Shown: piece by piece, positions 26,389 through 36,300 of the stretch
Position numbering within the stretch: the stretch's first letter is position 1
Layout: each line of letters opens with the position of its first letter
Source of the DNA: Chitinophaga sp. XS-30
GTDB taxonomy: Bacteria > Bacteroidota > Bacteroidia > Chitinophagales > Chitinophagaceae
Direction of reading: 5' to 3'
Length of the DNA stretch: 64,000 nucleotides
Assembly: GCF_008086345.1 (NCBI RefSeq)
Contig: NZ_CP043006.1
Location: forward strand, 2,416,032-2,480,031
The notes under the pieces: generated by a model
The model's database searches: none
Told to the model about the DNA's origin: nothing
The model's input: only the letters and a program-made list of their open reading frames with translations
Program-made: the position numbers and the translations under genes

Positions 26389-27393
26389 ATGGAAATAAAA
26401 CAAATTGCATTGGGCAGCCAGGGTTTGGTTGTACCGGTGATCGGCCTGGGCTGTATGGGTATGACAGGCTTCGAAAAAGGGTACATGTACGGTCCTGCCG
26501 ATGAGCAGGAAGCGATCGCGACAATTCACCGTTCGCTTGAGTTGGGCGGTAATTTTTTGGATACTGCGGATCTGTACGGGCCGCTGAAAAACGAGCAGCT
26601 TATTTCAAAGGCAATCAGCGGCAAACGCGATCAGTATATTTTGGCCACCAAGTTCGGCTGGGAAATCGATGACAACAATAAAGTAACCTGGGCCATCAAT
26701 GGTAAAAAGAACTATGTAAAGAAATCTTTAGAGCGTTCGCTTAAGAACCTCAATACCGATTACATCGATCTGTACTACCTGCACCGCCTGGATAAAAATA
26801 CGCCGATCGAGGAAACAGTTGAAGCTATGGCCGGGCTGGTTAAAGAAGGTAAAGTGGGTTATATCGGTCTGTCGGAAGTATCGTCTGAAACGGTTAAGCG
26901 GGCGCATGCCGTGCATCCGGTCACCGCAGTACAAAGCGAGTACTCCTTATTTGAACGAACGGTGGAAGAGCGCGGAGTGTTGGCGACATTAAATGAACTG
27001 GGCATCGGCTTTGTAGCTTACTCGCCATTGGGCCGTGGATTTTTATCGGGACAGATCAAAAGCATCGATGACCTGCCGGAGAACGATTTCCGCAGAGCCA
27101 TCCCGCGTTTCCAGGGCGAAATGTTTCATAAGAATATTGAATTGGTCAAGGCAATTGAAGCCATGGCTGAAGCAAAGAACGTCACTTCTTCGCAGCTGGC
27201 ATTGGCCTGGATCATGAGCAAGGGGATTTTACCGATCCCGGGAACGAAACGCAGAAAGTACCTGGAGCAAAACCTTGCGGCGACTACCATTGAGTTGACG
27301 GAGGCGGATCTTTCACAACTGGAAAGCATCGTTCCTTTGGGTACGGATACCGGCGCACCTTACGATGAATTCAGTATGGGCTTAATTGATTAA
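26389..27393 (+). CDS. Aldo/keto reductase
   Basis: 334 residues, AKR family of the YakC/AKR13-like type. NADPH-dependent TIM barrel with the catalytic tetrad visible: Asp and Tyr in NFLDTADLYGP, Lys in YILATKFGW and His in YYLHRLD. The cofactor loops are FVAYSPLGRGFLSG and PIPGTKRRKYLEQN near the C-terminus. Family members reduce aldehydes and ketones; no specific substrate can be given. It forms an operon with the AraC-type gene 8 bp downstream, a layout that usually means induction by a reactive or xenobiotic compound. Confidence 0.93.
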   Translation: MEIKQIALGSQGLVVPVIGLGCMGMTGFEKGYMYGPADEQEAIATIHRSLELGGNFLDTADLYGPLKNEQLISKAISGKRDQYILATKFGWEIDDNNKVTWAINGKKNYVKKSLERSLKNLNTDYIDLYYLHRLDKNTPIEETVEAMAGLVKEGKVGYIGLSEVSSETVKRAHAVHPVTAVQSEYSLFERTVEERGVLATLNELGIGFVAYSPLGRGFLSGQIKSIDDLPENDFRRAIPRFQGEMFHKNIELVKAIEAMAEAKNVTSSQLALAWIMSKGILPIPGTKRRKYLEQNLAATTIELTEADLSQLESIVPLGTDTGAPYDEFSMGLID

Positions 27394-27401
27394 TTTTGTT
27401 T

Positions 27402-28289
27402 ATGAATGCCATTAATTCCATATCAGAATTTCACCGACTGCTGTCATTGCCCGAACCTCGCCATCCGCTGGTGAGCGTAATCAATCTCGCGGAAAGTGTT
27501 TTTTTGGAAGACCAGGTCTGGAAAGGTTTCGTTAACCGCTTTTATTGCGTCGCGCTCAAACGCGAAGCCAAAGGCAAGATCCGGTACGGACAGCAGCATT
27601 ATGATTACGATAAAGGAGTATTAAGTTTTACCGCGCCTAACCAGGTGCAGCAACTGGACCTGCAAAATATGGAATGCGGGTCCGGTTATCTTCTGATCTT
27701 TCACCCAGACTTCCTGTTACAGCATCCTCTTGCAAACAGCATTCATCACTACGGTTTTTTCGATTACGCGGTTAATGAAGCGTTGCACTTGTCGGCCGAG
27801 GAAGAAGATGACCTGATTACGATCCTCCACAAAATAGATAAGGAGTGCCAGCATATCGATAAGCATACCCAGGATATCATTCTGACGCAGATCGAGAGCC
27901 TGCTAAAATACTCCAACCGTTTTTATGAACGACAGTTTTTGACCCGCAAGAATAATAATTCAGATCTGCTGACCAGGTTCGAGCAGTTGATCAATGACTA
28001 CTTTAACAGTGATGCACCGGGTTTGCTCACGGTACAATATGTTGCTGCGCAGTTGAACCTTTCGCCAAACTACCTGAGTGACCTGCTTCGGGTACATACC
28101 GGGAAGAACACACAGCAGCATATTCATGAAAAACTGATCGCGAAAGCCAAAGAAAAACTTTCCACGACCAGTCTTTCGATCAGCGAGATCGCATATGCCC
28201 TGGGCTTTGAACACGCGCAGTCCTTTAGTACGCTTTTCAAAAAGAAGACGAATTTATCACCCCAGGAATTCCGGCAGGCTTTTAACTGA
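27402..28289 (+). CDS. AraC-family transcriptional regulator
   Basis: 295 residues from ATG 27402 (a TTG at 27396 is less likely). N-terminal cupin-like sensor region (about 1-160), then a C-terminal double HTH: LTVQYVAAQLNLSPNYLSDLLR and LSISEIAYALGFEHAQSFSTLFKKKTNLSPQEFRQ, with the usual linker helix. Paired with the aldo/keto reductase, so probably its regulator. The domain order is that of Bacteroidota AraC proteins near oxidoreductases. Confidence 0.92.
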   Translation: MNAINSISEFHRLLSLPEPRHPLVSVINLAESVFLEDQVWKGFVNRFYCVALKREAKGKIRYGQQHYDYDKGVLSFTAPNQVQQLDLQNMECGSGYLLIFHPDFLLQHPLANSIHHYGFFDYAVNEALHLSAEEEDDLITILHKIDKECQHIDKHTQDIILTQIESLLKYSNRFYERQFLTRKNNNSDLLTRFEQLINDYFNSDAPGLLTVQYVAAQLNLSPNYLSDLLRVHTGKNTQQHIHEKLIAKAKEKLSTTSLSISEIAYALGFEHAQSFSTLFKKKTNLSPQEFRQAFN

Positions 28290-28452
28290 TCAACAGGGAC
28301 CCGTCCGGGCTGTAGCGGATTTGCCCTATTTCGACCTTGATGCTTGCAAAATGTCACCAATAACTTTCAAAAACGGTACTAAAGGTTCGATAGAAGGCTC
28401 CTGACCTCCACTTTTAGGATACGGGTACATTTCCCGCATTTGAAGTTTTTAT

Positions 28453-28479
28453 AATCCGCTGATTTTCAGCGGATTTTTT
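28453..28479 (+). terminator. Intrinsic terminator behind the AraC gene
   Basis: Perfect 10-bp stem AATCCGCTGA / TCAGCGGATT with loop TTT followed by six T. Confidence 0.85.
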
Positions 28480-28892
28480 GTTTAATACCCTCTTGTCATC
28501 GGCGCCAGATAGGAGGGAAAAGCTAATTCGGTTAGTTATCGATCTTAATATTTTGCTAACCGAATTTTTCGGAAATTATGGACAAGCCTGGTAAGCGTTG
28601 GTTTTTCGAATTTGAGTAAAGTTAGAATTGTGATCTACGATCTGCTGGAATATCAATATTCCGTTGTGACAGGGGGGGAGATGATAAAAAAGCAGTATAA
28701 AGGACTAGGCAGAAAAGGAGAGCCAGATTGAAGTTGTGGAATTTCTGATCTCGAAATTGAAACCAAAGTAGGGAAAGGGGCTGTGGGCAGAGCAATCTCT
28801 TAATGCCACTAGTGACAAGATACCCTTACTTGATGAAAAAAGTACAGATCTCATCTGGCCTGAGCACTACGGAAATCTCATATCAAGAACAA
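28480..28892. other. Gene-free stretch with an inverted repeat
   Basis: AATTCGGTTAG (28525-28535) and CTAACCGAATT (28556-28566) form an 11-bp stem with a 20-nt loop and a short T-tract. A frame without a start codon runs through about 28580-28732 (…VRIVIYDLLEYQ…), perhaps a gene remnant. I cannot assign it. Confidence 0.35.
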
Positions 28893-28926
28893 GGGGACAG
28901 CCTGCGAAAGCAGGCCGCCCTTTTTT
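28893..28926 (+). terminator. Hairpin with T-tract
   Basis: GCCTGC GAAA GCAGGC inside a longer GGG/CCC pairing, followed by six T on the plus strand. It lies just outside the stop of the minus-strand TlpA gene and would block plus-strand read-through. Confidence 0.6.
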
Positions 28927-28941
28927 GTTCATCAAACCAAA

Positions 28942-30270
28942 TTAATCTTTCTTTACCGGCTGCGCAGTTGACGTCTTTTTGAGCTTGGCGCCAGCAGGTA
29001 TATCTACCGTTTTTGCACCGGTCCCGGATGGCTGTGTGGAGCCGGAGCCCGTGGCGCCAAAAGACTGCGTGCTGCCGGACATTGGCACCTGATTCCCGTC
29101 ATCGCTCAACAGCTCATGCAGCTTCTTGTCAAATTCGCCGTCCTGATCGCCCATATAACGGCCCTGGATCACACCGTTTCTGTCTACCAGTATTTTGGTA
29201 GGAAATGCTACTACGCCATACTTCTTTACAATATTGTTCTTATCTGCATCGTTCAGAATATTAAGCCAGCTGATCTGATCTTTCGTCACGGCATCAGCCC
29301 AGGCTTTCTGCTGCTGATCTTTTTCACCGCTCTCGTGGGCAATGCCTACGATCTCAAAGCCTTTGCTTTTATATTTAGCGTAAAGTTCCTTCAGATGAGG
29401 AAAGCTTGCACGGCAGGGCACGCACCAGCTTCCCCAGAAATCGATCAGTACTACTTTTCCTCTGAGGGCAGCGAGGTCCACCTGCTTGCCGTCAAACCCC
29501 GGCTGTGAAAAAACGATGGCGGGATTTCCCAAAGCAGTTGCCGCGGTCCCGTTAATTTTTTCCTGGATCACTTTTCCCAGCTCCGAATTTTTATAGGTGG
29601 CAGGTAATTTTGCGAACTCCACGGCCTGTTCCGCATCGCTGAGTTCAAGTGCATAGCTGGCAAATACTTCTATGGCAGCATAAGTATTCGGGTACTTTTT
29701 CACGAAATCCCGTGCCCATTTCCCCTGCTGTTCCAGCAGCGACTTTCTTTTCTGCGGGTCCTTGTCTGCCGGCGGCTTATCGCTGTCATCCGTTTTTCGG
29801 GCATAGCGTTCTTTATCCATTTCAAAGAGCTCATCGGCCCACACTTTATTCTTCGTCCTGAATACTTCATAGGCCTTTGTTTCCTTGTCGTCACTGCTCA
29901 CAGTGGCGAGGTTTATTTTTTCAGCATCCCCGCTGATAGTAATGGTAGCGCCGTTGCGGGCCACAAACTGAAGGCCGGGACCGGGTATAAATCCACCTCC
30001 GCTCCTGATCATATTACCAGGATTCCTGACAATAAAACTTACCATTCCGATGCCGGGATAATTCCCCTGATAGACCCTGTAACCATTTTGCATGGTGTAA
30101 GCGGTGTCTATCTGATACCCGTTTTCTCCTTTGTAGGCTATCAGCATGGTGTAGTTATTGGGGTTGGATACTTTAACCTTCACCGTAAACCCGTTCTGTG
30201 CCTGCAGATTGCAGCTGAAGGCAGCGATGCAGGAAATAAAAACGCCCGCGGCCTTGAAAATTCTCTTCAT
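28942..30270 (-). CDS. TlpA-family thiol-disulfide oxidoreductase with N-terminal extension
   Basis: 442 residues with a signal peptide (MKRIFKAAGVFISCIAAFS). Residues 25-240 form an N-terminal domain of the DUF4369-like kind found before many Bacteroidota thioredoxins. The TlpA/AhpC-TSA-like thioredoxin fold follows from about 245, with active site WCVPC (282-286) and cis-Pro loop VVAFPTKILVD. The C-terminal ~50 residues are Gly/Ser/Thr-rich low complexity. Acts in the periplasm as a disulfide reductase. Last gene of the minus-strand cluster of sigma, FecR, SusC, SusD and thioredoxin, so the cluster may import a substrate whose handling needs thiol chemistry; that is inference. Confidence 0.87.
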   Translation of the reverse strand: MKRIFKAAGVFISCIAAFSCNLQAQNGFTVKVKVSNPNNYTMLIAYKGENGYQIDTAYTMQNGYRVYQGNYPGIGMVSFIVRNPGNMIRSGGGFIPGPGLQFVARNGATITISGDAEKINLATVSSDDKETKAYEVFRTKNKVWADELFEMDKERYARKTDDSDKPPADKDPQKRKSLLEQQGKWARDFVKKYPNTYAAIEVFASYALELSDAEQAVEFAKLPATYKNSELGKVIQEKINGTAATALGNPAIVFSQPGFDGKQVDLAALRGKVVLIDFWGSWCVPCRASFPHLKELYAKYKSKGFEIVGIAHESGEKDQQQKAWADAVTKDQISWLNILNDADKNNIVKKYGVVAFPTKILVDRNGVIQGRYMGDQDGEFDKKLHELLSDDGNQVPMSGSTQSFGATGSGSTQPSGTGAKTVDIPAGAKLKKTSTAQPVKKD

Positions 30271-30288
30271 ACTTTATTGTTTTAGATA

Positions 30289-30461
30289 TTATTGTGTGAA
30301 TGTTTCTTCCAGTTTTGTTGTCAGCGCTTCGCCATTCGGATTTTGGCGATGATCTTACTATCAGGCCCCACCAGGAAGTTCCGCGGAACGGTGCGAATAT
30401 GATAAGCCGGCGCCGCAGCTGTCACAGCCAGCACAACGATGCCTATTCCTGCTTTTTTCAT
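30289..30461 (-). pseudogene. Remnant of a third TlpA-type thioredoxin gene (internal deletion plus frameshift)
   Basis: ATG 30461, 12 bp behind the preceding thioredoxin gene, starts a signal-peptide-like MKKAGIGIVVLAVTAA. It is joined directly to the C-terminal end of a TlpA domain: AYHIRTVPRNFLVGPDSKII. The frame then ends early, but shifting by one base in the AAAA/TCCG region restores a family-like tail NPNGEALTTKLEETFTQ with its stop at 30289. So the middle, including the CxxC site, has been deleted and a frameshift has occurred. The normal gene would be about 350-450 codons. Confidence 0.65.
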
Positions 30462-30472
30462 GATGATAATAA

Positions 30473-31858
30473 TTATAAATGCCACAAATTTTCCAGTGGT
30501 TTCCCTGCCCTGATCCTCTCTACATTATCCAGCAGCATATTCCTGATCCCTTCGTGACTGGCCAGGATAGTCGATGCCGCGGCTTTTTGCATCATTACGA
30601 TGGCTTCCTGTTTTTTGCCGGTTTTAGCCAGCAGCGCAGCATATACGGCATCATGTGAAAAATGATCAAAGTACCCGCTGGCTTTTTGCATCCATGATAT
30701 GGCTTGTTGCAGTGCTTGCGGATCTTTCACATCGAAATATACCAGTTCTGCCGCGGTGCGTATCTGGTAAGAATAGCCCATTATCCTTTGGTTGGCTGCC
30801 AACTTGTTCATCAACTCCCAATTTGCCATTTTGGTAGAATCTGCCTGTCCGCTTAAAAAAGGTTCGCGCATCTTCTGATAATCGATGGCGTCCTGCTGCC
30901 GGAGCACATCAAGGTCTTTTTTGAGAAGACCGTTATTTACGTAATCCATCACCGCGGGTACGAGCTTGCTTTCATCATGCACACCGCTGTAATAATTCAT
31001 CCTGATCTCTTTTGCCGTGATCTGGTCATCGCTCTCTCCCATCATCTTTTTCACTTCCTCCAGGCTGGCGATCAATACAGGCAGCATTTTTTCTTTTTTA
31101 TCGGGAATGATATTATCCCGGAAATAAACCGACAAGCCCATCCGCAGTTTCTCCAGCGAACCATTGCCAATCACTCCGTCTAACTGTTCCGCATGTTTGA
31201 TCACATAATTGTAAACCTTGCCATTCGGCACACAGCTGTTGTTCATGCGGAAACTGAGTATGGCAGACATCAGTTCCTTATTTCCCAGGTCTTCCTCTGT
31301 CAGCATCGGGAACAGTTCTTCAGCCACTTCTGCGGCCGGCTTATCTACGATTGCCAGTTTTTTTAGATAACCTTCCAGAAAATCCTTGTCCCGTTTTCCA
31401 CTGGCATACTCTTTTTCCCATTCCGCCAAAGGTTTGGGATCGAGTTGCTCGCGTGCGGCGATAATTGCGTGCTGCAGAAATTTTCCCGCATCGTTATAAC
31501 CGGTGGCGCGATATACGAGCTTACCATCGCCATTCACGAACAAGTAGGTCGGAAATGCCTTTACGCCATATGTTTTCGCGATCCCTACACCCTCTCCTTT
31601 TTCCGCATCAATTTTATAATTCACGAAATCGCCGTTAAATTTCTCACCTACTTCCGGCAAGGGAAATACTTCGGCCGCCATCTTCCTGCATGGTCCGCAC
31701 CAACTGGTGAACACATCTACGAATATTAGCTTTTTCTGCGCTTTTGCTTTTGCAAGCACCTCTTTCCATGATCCTTGCTCAAAAAGGATCCCCTGGGCCG
31801 TTCCGGCTGTGATCCCTGCGAAGAGGAATATAACGGTCAGGCATAGTAATTTTTTCAT
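30473..31858 (-). CDS. Periplasmic thioredoxin-family protein with TPR-like C-terminal region
   Basis: 461 residues with a signal peptide (MKKLLCLTVIFLFAGITAGTAQ). The thioredoxin domain at about 25-140 is of the DsbD-gamma/thioredoxin_7 kind, with active site SWCGPCRKM (Cys54, Cys57) and YGVKAFPTYLFVN as the cis-Pro loop. The remaining 300 residues are alpha-helical, ending in a TPR-like ASGYFDHFSHDAVYAALLAKTGKKQEAI. It is 18 bp behind the SusD gene and so in the same transcript. Probably keeps cysteines of the imported substrate or of envelope proteins reduced; the partner is unknown. Confidence 0.87.
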   Translation of the reverse strand: MKKLLCLTVIFLFAGITAGTAQGILFEQGSWKEVLAKAKAQKKLIFVDVFTSWCGPCRKMAAEVFPLPEVGEKFNGDFVNYKIDAEKGEGVGIAKTYGVKAFPTYLFVNGDGKLVYRATGYNDAGKFLQHAIIAAREQLDPKPLAEWEKEYASGKRDKDFLEGYLKKLAIVDKPAAEVAEELFPMLTEEDLGNKELMSAILSFRMNNSCVPNGKVYNYVIKHAEQLDGVIGNGSLEKLRMGLSVYFRDNIIPDKKEKMLPVLIASLEEVKKMMGESDDQITAKEIRMNYYSGVHDESKLVPAVMDYVNNGLLKKDLDVLRQQDAIDYQKMREPFLSGQADSTKMANWELMNKLAANQRIMGYSYQIRTAAELVYFDVKDPQALQQAISWMQKASGYFDHFSHDAVYAALLAKTGKKQEAIVMMQKAAASTILASHEGIRNMLLDNVERIRAGKPLENLWHL

Positions 31859-31876
31859 TGCTGTATGTTTATTGTT

Positions 31877-33322
31877 TTATGGATTGTTTTGCATACCGGG
31901 ATTTTGATCGATGATTTTCTGCGGGAACCGTAGTACGAATCGTTCCGGTTGAAGGGTGTATGTGGTAACCGGACCGGAGGCGTTGTACAGCGTGTGCGTG
32001 TATCCTACCGTAGTTTTGAATACCGGATCAACGGAGAGCCGGCGCATGTCGAACCAGCGGAAACCCTGCAACGCAAACTCACGAATGCGTTCTTCAAGGA
32101 TGAAGCGGGTAAGCTGATCTTTATCCGACGCAATTCCGGATGGAACGGCCGCATCCGCCAGCGGCATACGTTTCCGGCGCAATGCCTCCACATCTTCTTT
32201 CGCCGTGACCAGATCGTTCATCCGCGCTTTACACTCAGCCCTCAACAGGTATAATTCAGGCAGAAGGATACCGTATTGACTAGCCGGAGGCCCTGTTCGC
32301 CTGCGCATACCGGCGGGATATGCCGGTCCGGCAGGGAAGGGCATGCTGCTATAAAACCGGAGCCTGAGATCCGAACTTTTAAACAGCGCTGCGGTCTCTG
32401 TACTCATCACCAGTTCCGAATTAACAAAGCTCCACGTGTTGATGAATTGTTTGGCGTACAGATTTTCGGTATTGTAGTCTACCTGCGGATATGCCGGCCC
32501 AAAGATGCTGACCGGTGTAAAAGCCCCTCCTGGTGCCAGTGTCACGTTATAATCATACAGTTCAACAGGGATAGCGGCATTTGTGAGATCCGCGAAAGCC
32601 GCATTCAAATGAGGGATCGCCTCACTGAACCTGCCCATGAATGTGTACACCTTTCCCATCAATGCTTCAGCCGCTGCTTTGGACATCCGCAAACGGTGTG
32701 TTGTGCGTGCGGGCAACTCAGGGATCGCGGCCTGCAGATCGCTGATGATAAAGTCGTATACTTCTTTCACCGTGGCCCGTGTGAACCTGGTTGCTGTAAC
32801 ATCTGCCTGCGTAATCACCGGATAGCCGGGATCCGAGGCTGCCGTGCCCACATCATAAGGTTTTCCGAAGTAGTTGATCAACAGGAAATAAGTCCATGCC
32901 CGCACCGCCTTTGCCTGCGCCAGCACTTCCTTCCTTTGCTTTTCGGTGCCGTCCACCGCCTGCATCACTTCGTTGATGATGGCATTTAAACTGTAAATAT
33001 TCTGCATCGGCATGGCCATTTCCGTGGCATTCTCTCCGGGCTCATAGATCATCGCATCCCAGCGGAAAAGCCTCTGTGTTCTCAATGCTGCGCCGCTGAA
33101 GTATGGGTTGACGGCGGCCACATCATCTCCCATCGCTACCTGCGATTCGGTACCGGTATTAAGCATGTCCAGATTACTTAACAGCAGATCGTAGTCAGCC
33201 AGCGTTCTGGCGATAACCTTGCCTTTGGGCTGCAGCTCCAGAAAATCCTTTCTACAGGAGACCATGTAGCATGCTACTATCAGAGAGATGAAAGCGATGA
33301 ATATATTTTTAGTACGATTCAT
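31877..33322 (-). CDS. SusD/RagB family nutrient-binding outer-membrane lipoprotein
   Basis: 481 residues from ATG 33322 (10 bp behind the SusC stop; the longer frame to 33355 overlaps SusC). Lipoprotein signal peptide with VACYMVSC as lipobox and Cys near residue 23. SusD features: QAKAVRAWTYFLLINYFGKPYD, MSKAAAEALMGKVYTFMGRF (TPR helices), LLPELYLLRAECKARM, and the C-terminal EERIREFALQGFRWFDMRRL with a final ERFVLRFPQKIIDQNPGMQNN. It forms the lid of the SusC channel and binds the nutrient outside the cell. The linked thioredoxins rather than glycosidases suggest a non-sugar substrate. Confidence 0.94.
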   Translation of the reverse strand: MNRTKNIFIAFISLIVACYMVSCRKDFLELQPKGKVIARTLADYDLLLSNLDMLNTGTESQVAMGDDVAAVNPYFSGAALRTQRLFRWDAMIYEPGENATEMAMPMQNIYSLNAIINEVMQAVDGTEKQRKEVLAQAKAVRAWTYFLLINYFGKPYDVGTAASDPGYPVITQADVTATRFTRATVKEVYDFIISDLQAAIPELPARTTHRLRMSKAAAEALMGKVYTFMGRFSEAIPHLNAAFADLTNAAIPVELYDYNVTLAPGGAFTPVSIFGPAYPQVDYNTENLYAKQFINTWSFVNSELVMSTETAALFKSSDLRLRFYSSMPFPAGPAYPAGMRRRTGPPASQYGILLPELYLLRAECKARMNDLVTAKEDVEALRRKRMPLADAAVPSGIASDKDQLTRFILEERIREFALQGFRWFDMRRLSVDPVFKTTVGYTHTLYNASGPVTTYTLQPERFVLRFPQKIIDQNPGMQNNP

Positions 33323-33332
33323 GTCTGATTTT

Positions 33333-36300
33333 TTAAAATGAAACTCTTGCTCCAACAGTAACTGTTTGTTGATTGGCTCTCATCGTTCTGTAACCGAATA
33401 CCGCATCCTGGAATTCCGGATCGATACCGTACCGGTTGGCTTTCCATAGCATCACATTGGACATCTGGCAACGCAGGGAAACATTTTCCGCACCCAGCCT
33501 TCCCGCCAGATTTACGGGTAGATTCCAGGAAAGCGTGATGTCGCGTAGCTTGATGTAAGATGCGCTCACCACATTCAGGTCGCCATACATATAATACTCC
33601 ACATCCCTCCGGCTGTCGCTGACAGACCTGTTGGGTTCATAAGACGGAACATTCGTATGCGCCTCGTCGCCCGGCACTCTCCATCTTTGTGCAAATTCAG
33701 CATGCACGTTGCCACTCTGGAAACCGCTGTTGATGGTATTTGCGAAAACCCCGTTGTGGGTTAAACGGCCTGTGTAAAACTGATTCACATCGCGGCGCAT
33801 CACATGCCCGAGGTTATAGACCATGTTCGCGCTTAGCGAAAAGTTTTTATAGCTGAAGGTGTTGGACAAGCCGCCGCTCCATACCGGTTGATAAGTGCCC
33901 ATATATTCGATATCCTCGGGCAGGGTCACCGAACGGTTCTTGGAAGTAGTTTTATCGGACAGCCATACGAGCGGATCCCCTTCACTATCCAATCCGGCGA
34001 AACGGTAACCGAATAAAGCAAAGGCCGCATATCCCGGCATATAACGCTGCAACACCTTGCCATCGCCCGTCATTACCGGATTCGCAGTGAGCAGATTCGA
34101 AACGGTGTTCCTGTTGTAAGCAAATGCAAGGGAGCTCACCCAACTGAAATTGCGCTGCTCGATATTTACAGACGTGATAGCCGCTTCTACACCGGTGTTT
34201 TTCATATCTCCGAAATTGCCCGTAACCTGGCTGTAGCCGGTGAAATTATTCACAGACAGGTTTCCGATCAGATCGTTGGTCTTTCGCTGATAAAAATCCA
34301 GGTTGCCGGTCAACCTGTTCTTCAGCAGGCCGAAGTCGATACCCAGGTTGATGGTTTGCGTACTTTCCCATGTGAGTTTCCTGTTGGCAGGGCTTCCGAT
34401 CCGCAGCCCCTGTCCCCCCCGCAGCACAAAACTGTTTTGCGGTTCGAGGATGTTGTAAGAAGATGCAGTGCCCGGTGATGGGGCGTTACCGGTAATACCA
34501 TATGTTGCACGAACTGCAATGCGGTTCGGGCCCAGCTTATTGGCGAGGAACGGCTCTTCGCTCAATGTCCATTTACCACCAATGCTCCATACCGGTCGGT
34601 TTTGGGCGGATTTATCCAACCCGAACAAATTACTTTGATCAATGCGCCAGCTTACATTCAGGGAATATTTGCTGTTATAGGTATATCCTCCGTTCGCATA
34701 CCAGGAAGTGAACCGCGTCTGCATTTCGGATTCCGAAAATACATCAGGCCCCAGCGTGCTGCGACCAAGGTTGTTCGGCATCACCGGATCCTGAACGCCA
34801 GTGTTTTCGAGTGTGGCATAGTCAATAGGAACAGACGTAAGCAGGGATTCGTTATATCCCCTTACCGTATTCCTCAGGGTATTGCTCAATTGGTCCTGCG
34901 CTTCCTGGCCTGCCAGCAGGGTGAGCTGGTGCTGCTGGCCGTTCCATGCGCGGTCATACACCAGTTGATTCCTGACCGTCCAGTTACGCTGGCTGACACT
35001 GCTTGCCGTATAGCGACCGCCGTTGTTGGGAAGATAATACACGGGTTGATCTGCAGCTGTTGGTGCAACGGTGAACTGTGCTACCTCCGTTCTCACCCGG
35101 TAGCTCCTGGTATCATCATAGCTGCGGGTCCGGTTAGTACCTTTGATATAGCCGTACACGCCTTCGAAACGCAATCCATTTAATAATTTTGCCGTAAATC
35201 CGCCTACAATGCGATTGAGCAGCGCGTCACTTTTCGTATAACCTTCGTTGAAATCATTCAGTGGATTATAATCCAGGTTGATCCGGCTTCTTTCTTCGAA
35301 ATCAGCACGGTTTTCTTCGCTCAGGTAACCCATATAAGGCATGGATAAAGGAGTGCCCTGTGCATCCTTGAAAAGCTGGTAAGGATAAAAGCGGTTGTCT
35401 ATATTGATATTTCGTTTGGCGGAAGTGACCGTATTGGTAAGATCGGTGATCAGGTATGCCTGTATCCTCTCGTTAAAACGCAGGTCTTGCCGCAGGTTGA
35501 CTTTATAAGTATTGTTCTCCTCTCCCGGTCTGTTGCTTTTTGTTCCGGTATAAGCCGCAGAACCATAGAATGCATAAGCCTTGCTGCCGGCGGAAACGGA
35601 GATGCTGTGATTGGTGAGCGATGCGTTCCGGTACCAGATATCCTTTATCTGTCCGAAGTTATCGATGGCAGCGAGGCTATCGAGGGCAGCACTGGCCTGC
35701 GATTGTGAAATAAGGCCGCGATAAAGATCATACTGGATCTTTTCATGCGGTGCAATGCCGGAACCGCCTGTGTTAGTGTAAGCAGACACCTGCTCCCAGG
35801 GATTAAGAACGGGATCGAAGATATCTTTTGCCGCCTGAATGAATTGCCGGTTATTCAGAACCGGGAAGTAACCGACATCCGGTTTTCCCAGAAAATTCAG
35901 AAACCCGTCGTACTGAATTTTCATTTTTTCATTCACCTTTCCCTTTCGCGTGGTGATCACGACCACGCCGTTGGATGCTTTAGAGCCCCAGATAGAGGCG
36001 GCGGCAGCATCTTTCAATACGGTAATATTTTCTACATCGTTGGGATTGATGGACGATACATCTTCTATTTGTACGCCATCTACTACGTATAACGGATTCC
36101 TGTTGGTGCCCATATATTTATCGCTGGTATTGGGATCAGGGATGCCAATGGTGGAAAGACCACGTATCAGAAACGGGTTCTGTGATGCGCCCGGTGCATT
36201 ATTCACGGTAAGCCCGGGCACCAGTCCATCCATCCGTTGCAGGATGTTCATACTTCCGGAACGGTCGGCCAGTAACTTCATATCCGGTTTGGCAAACGCG

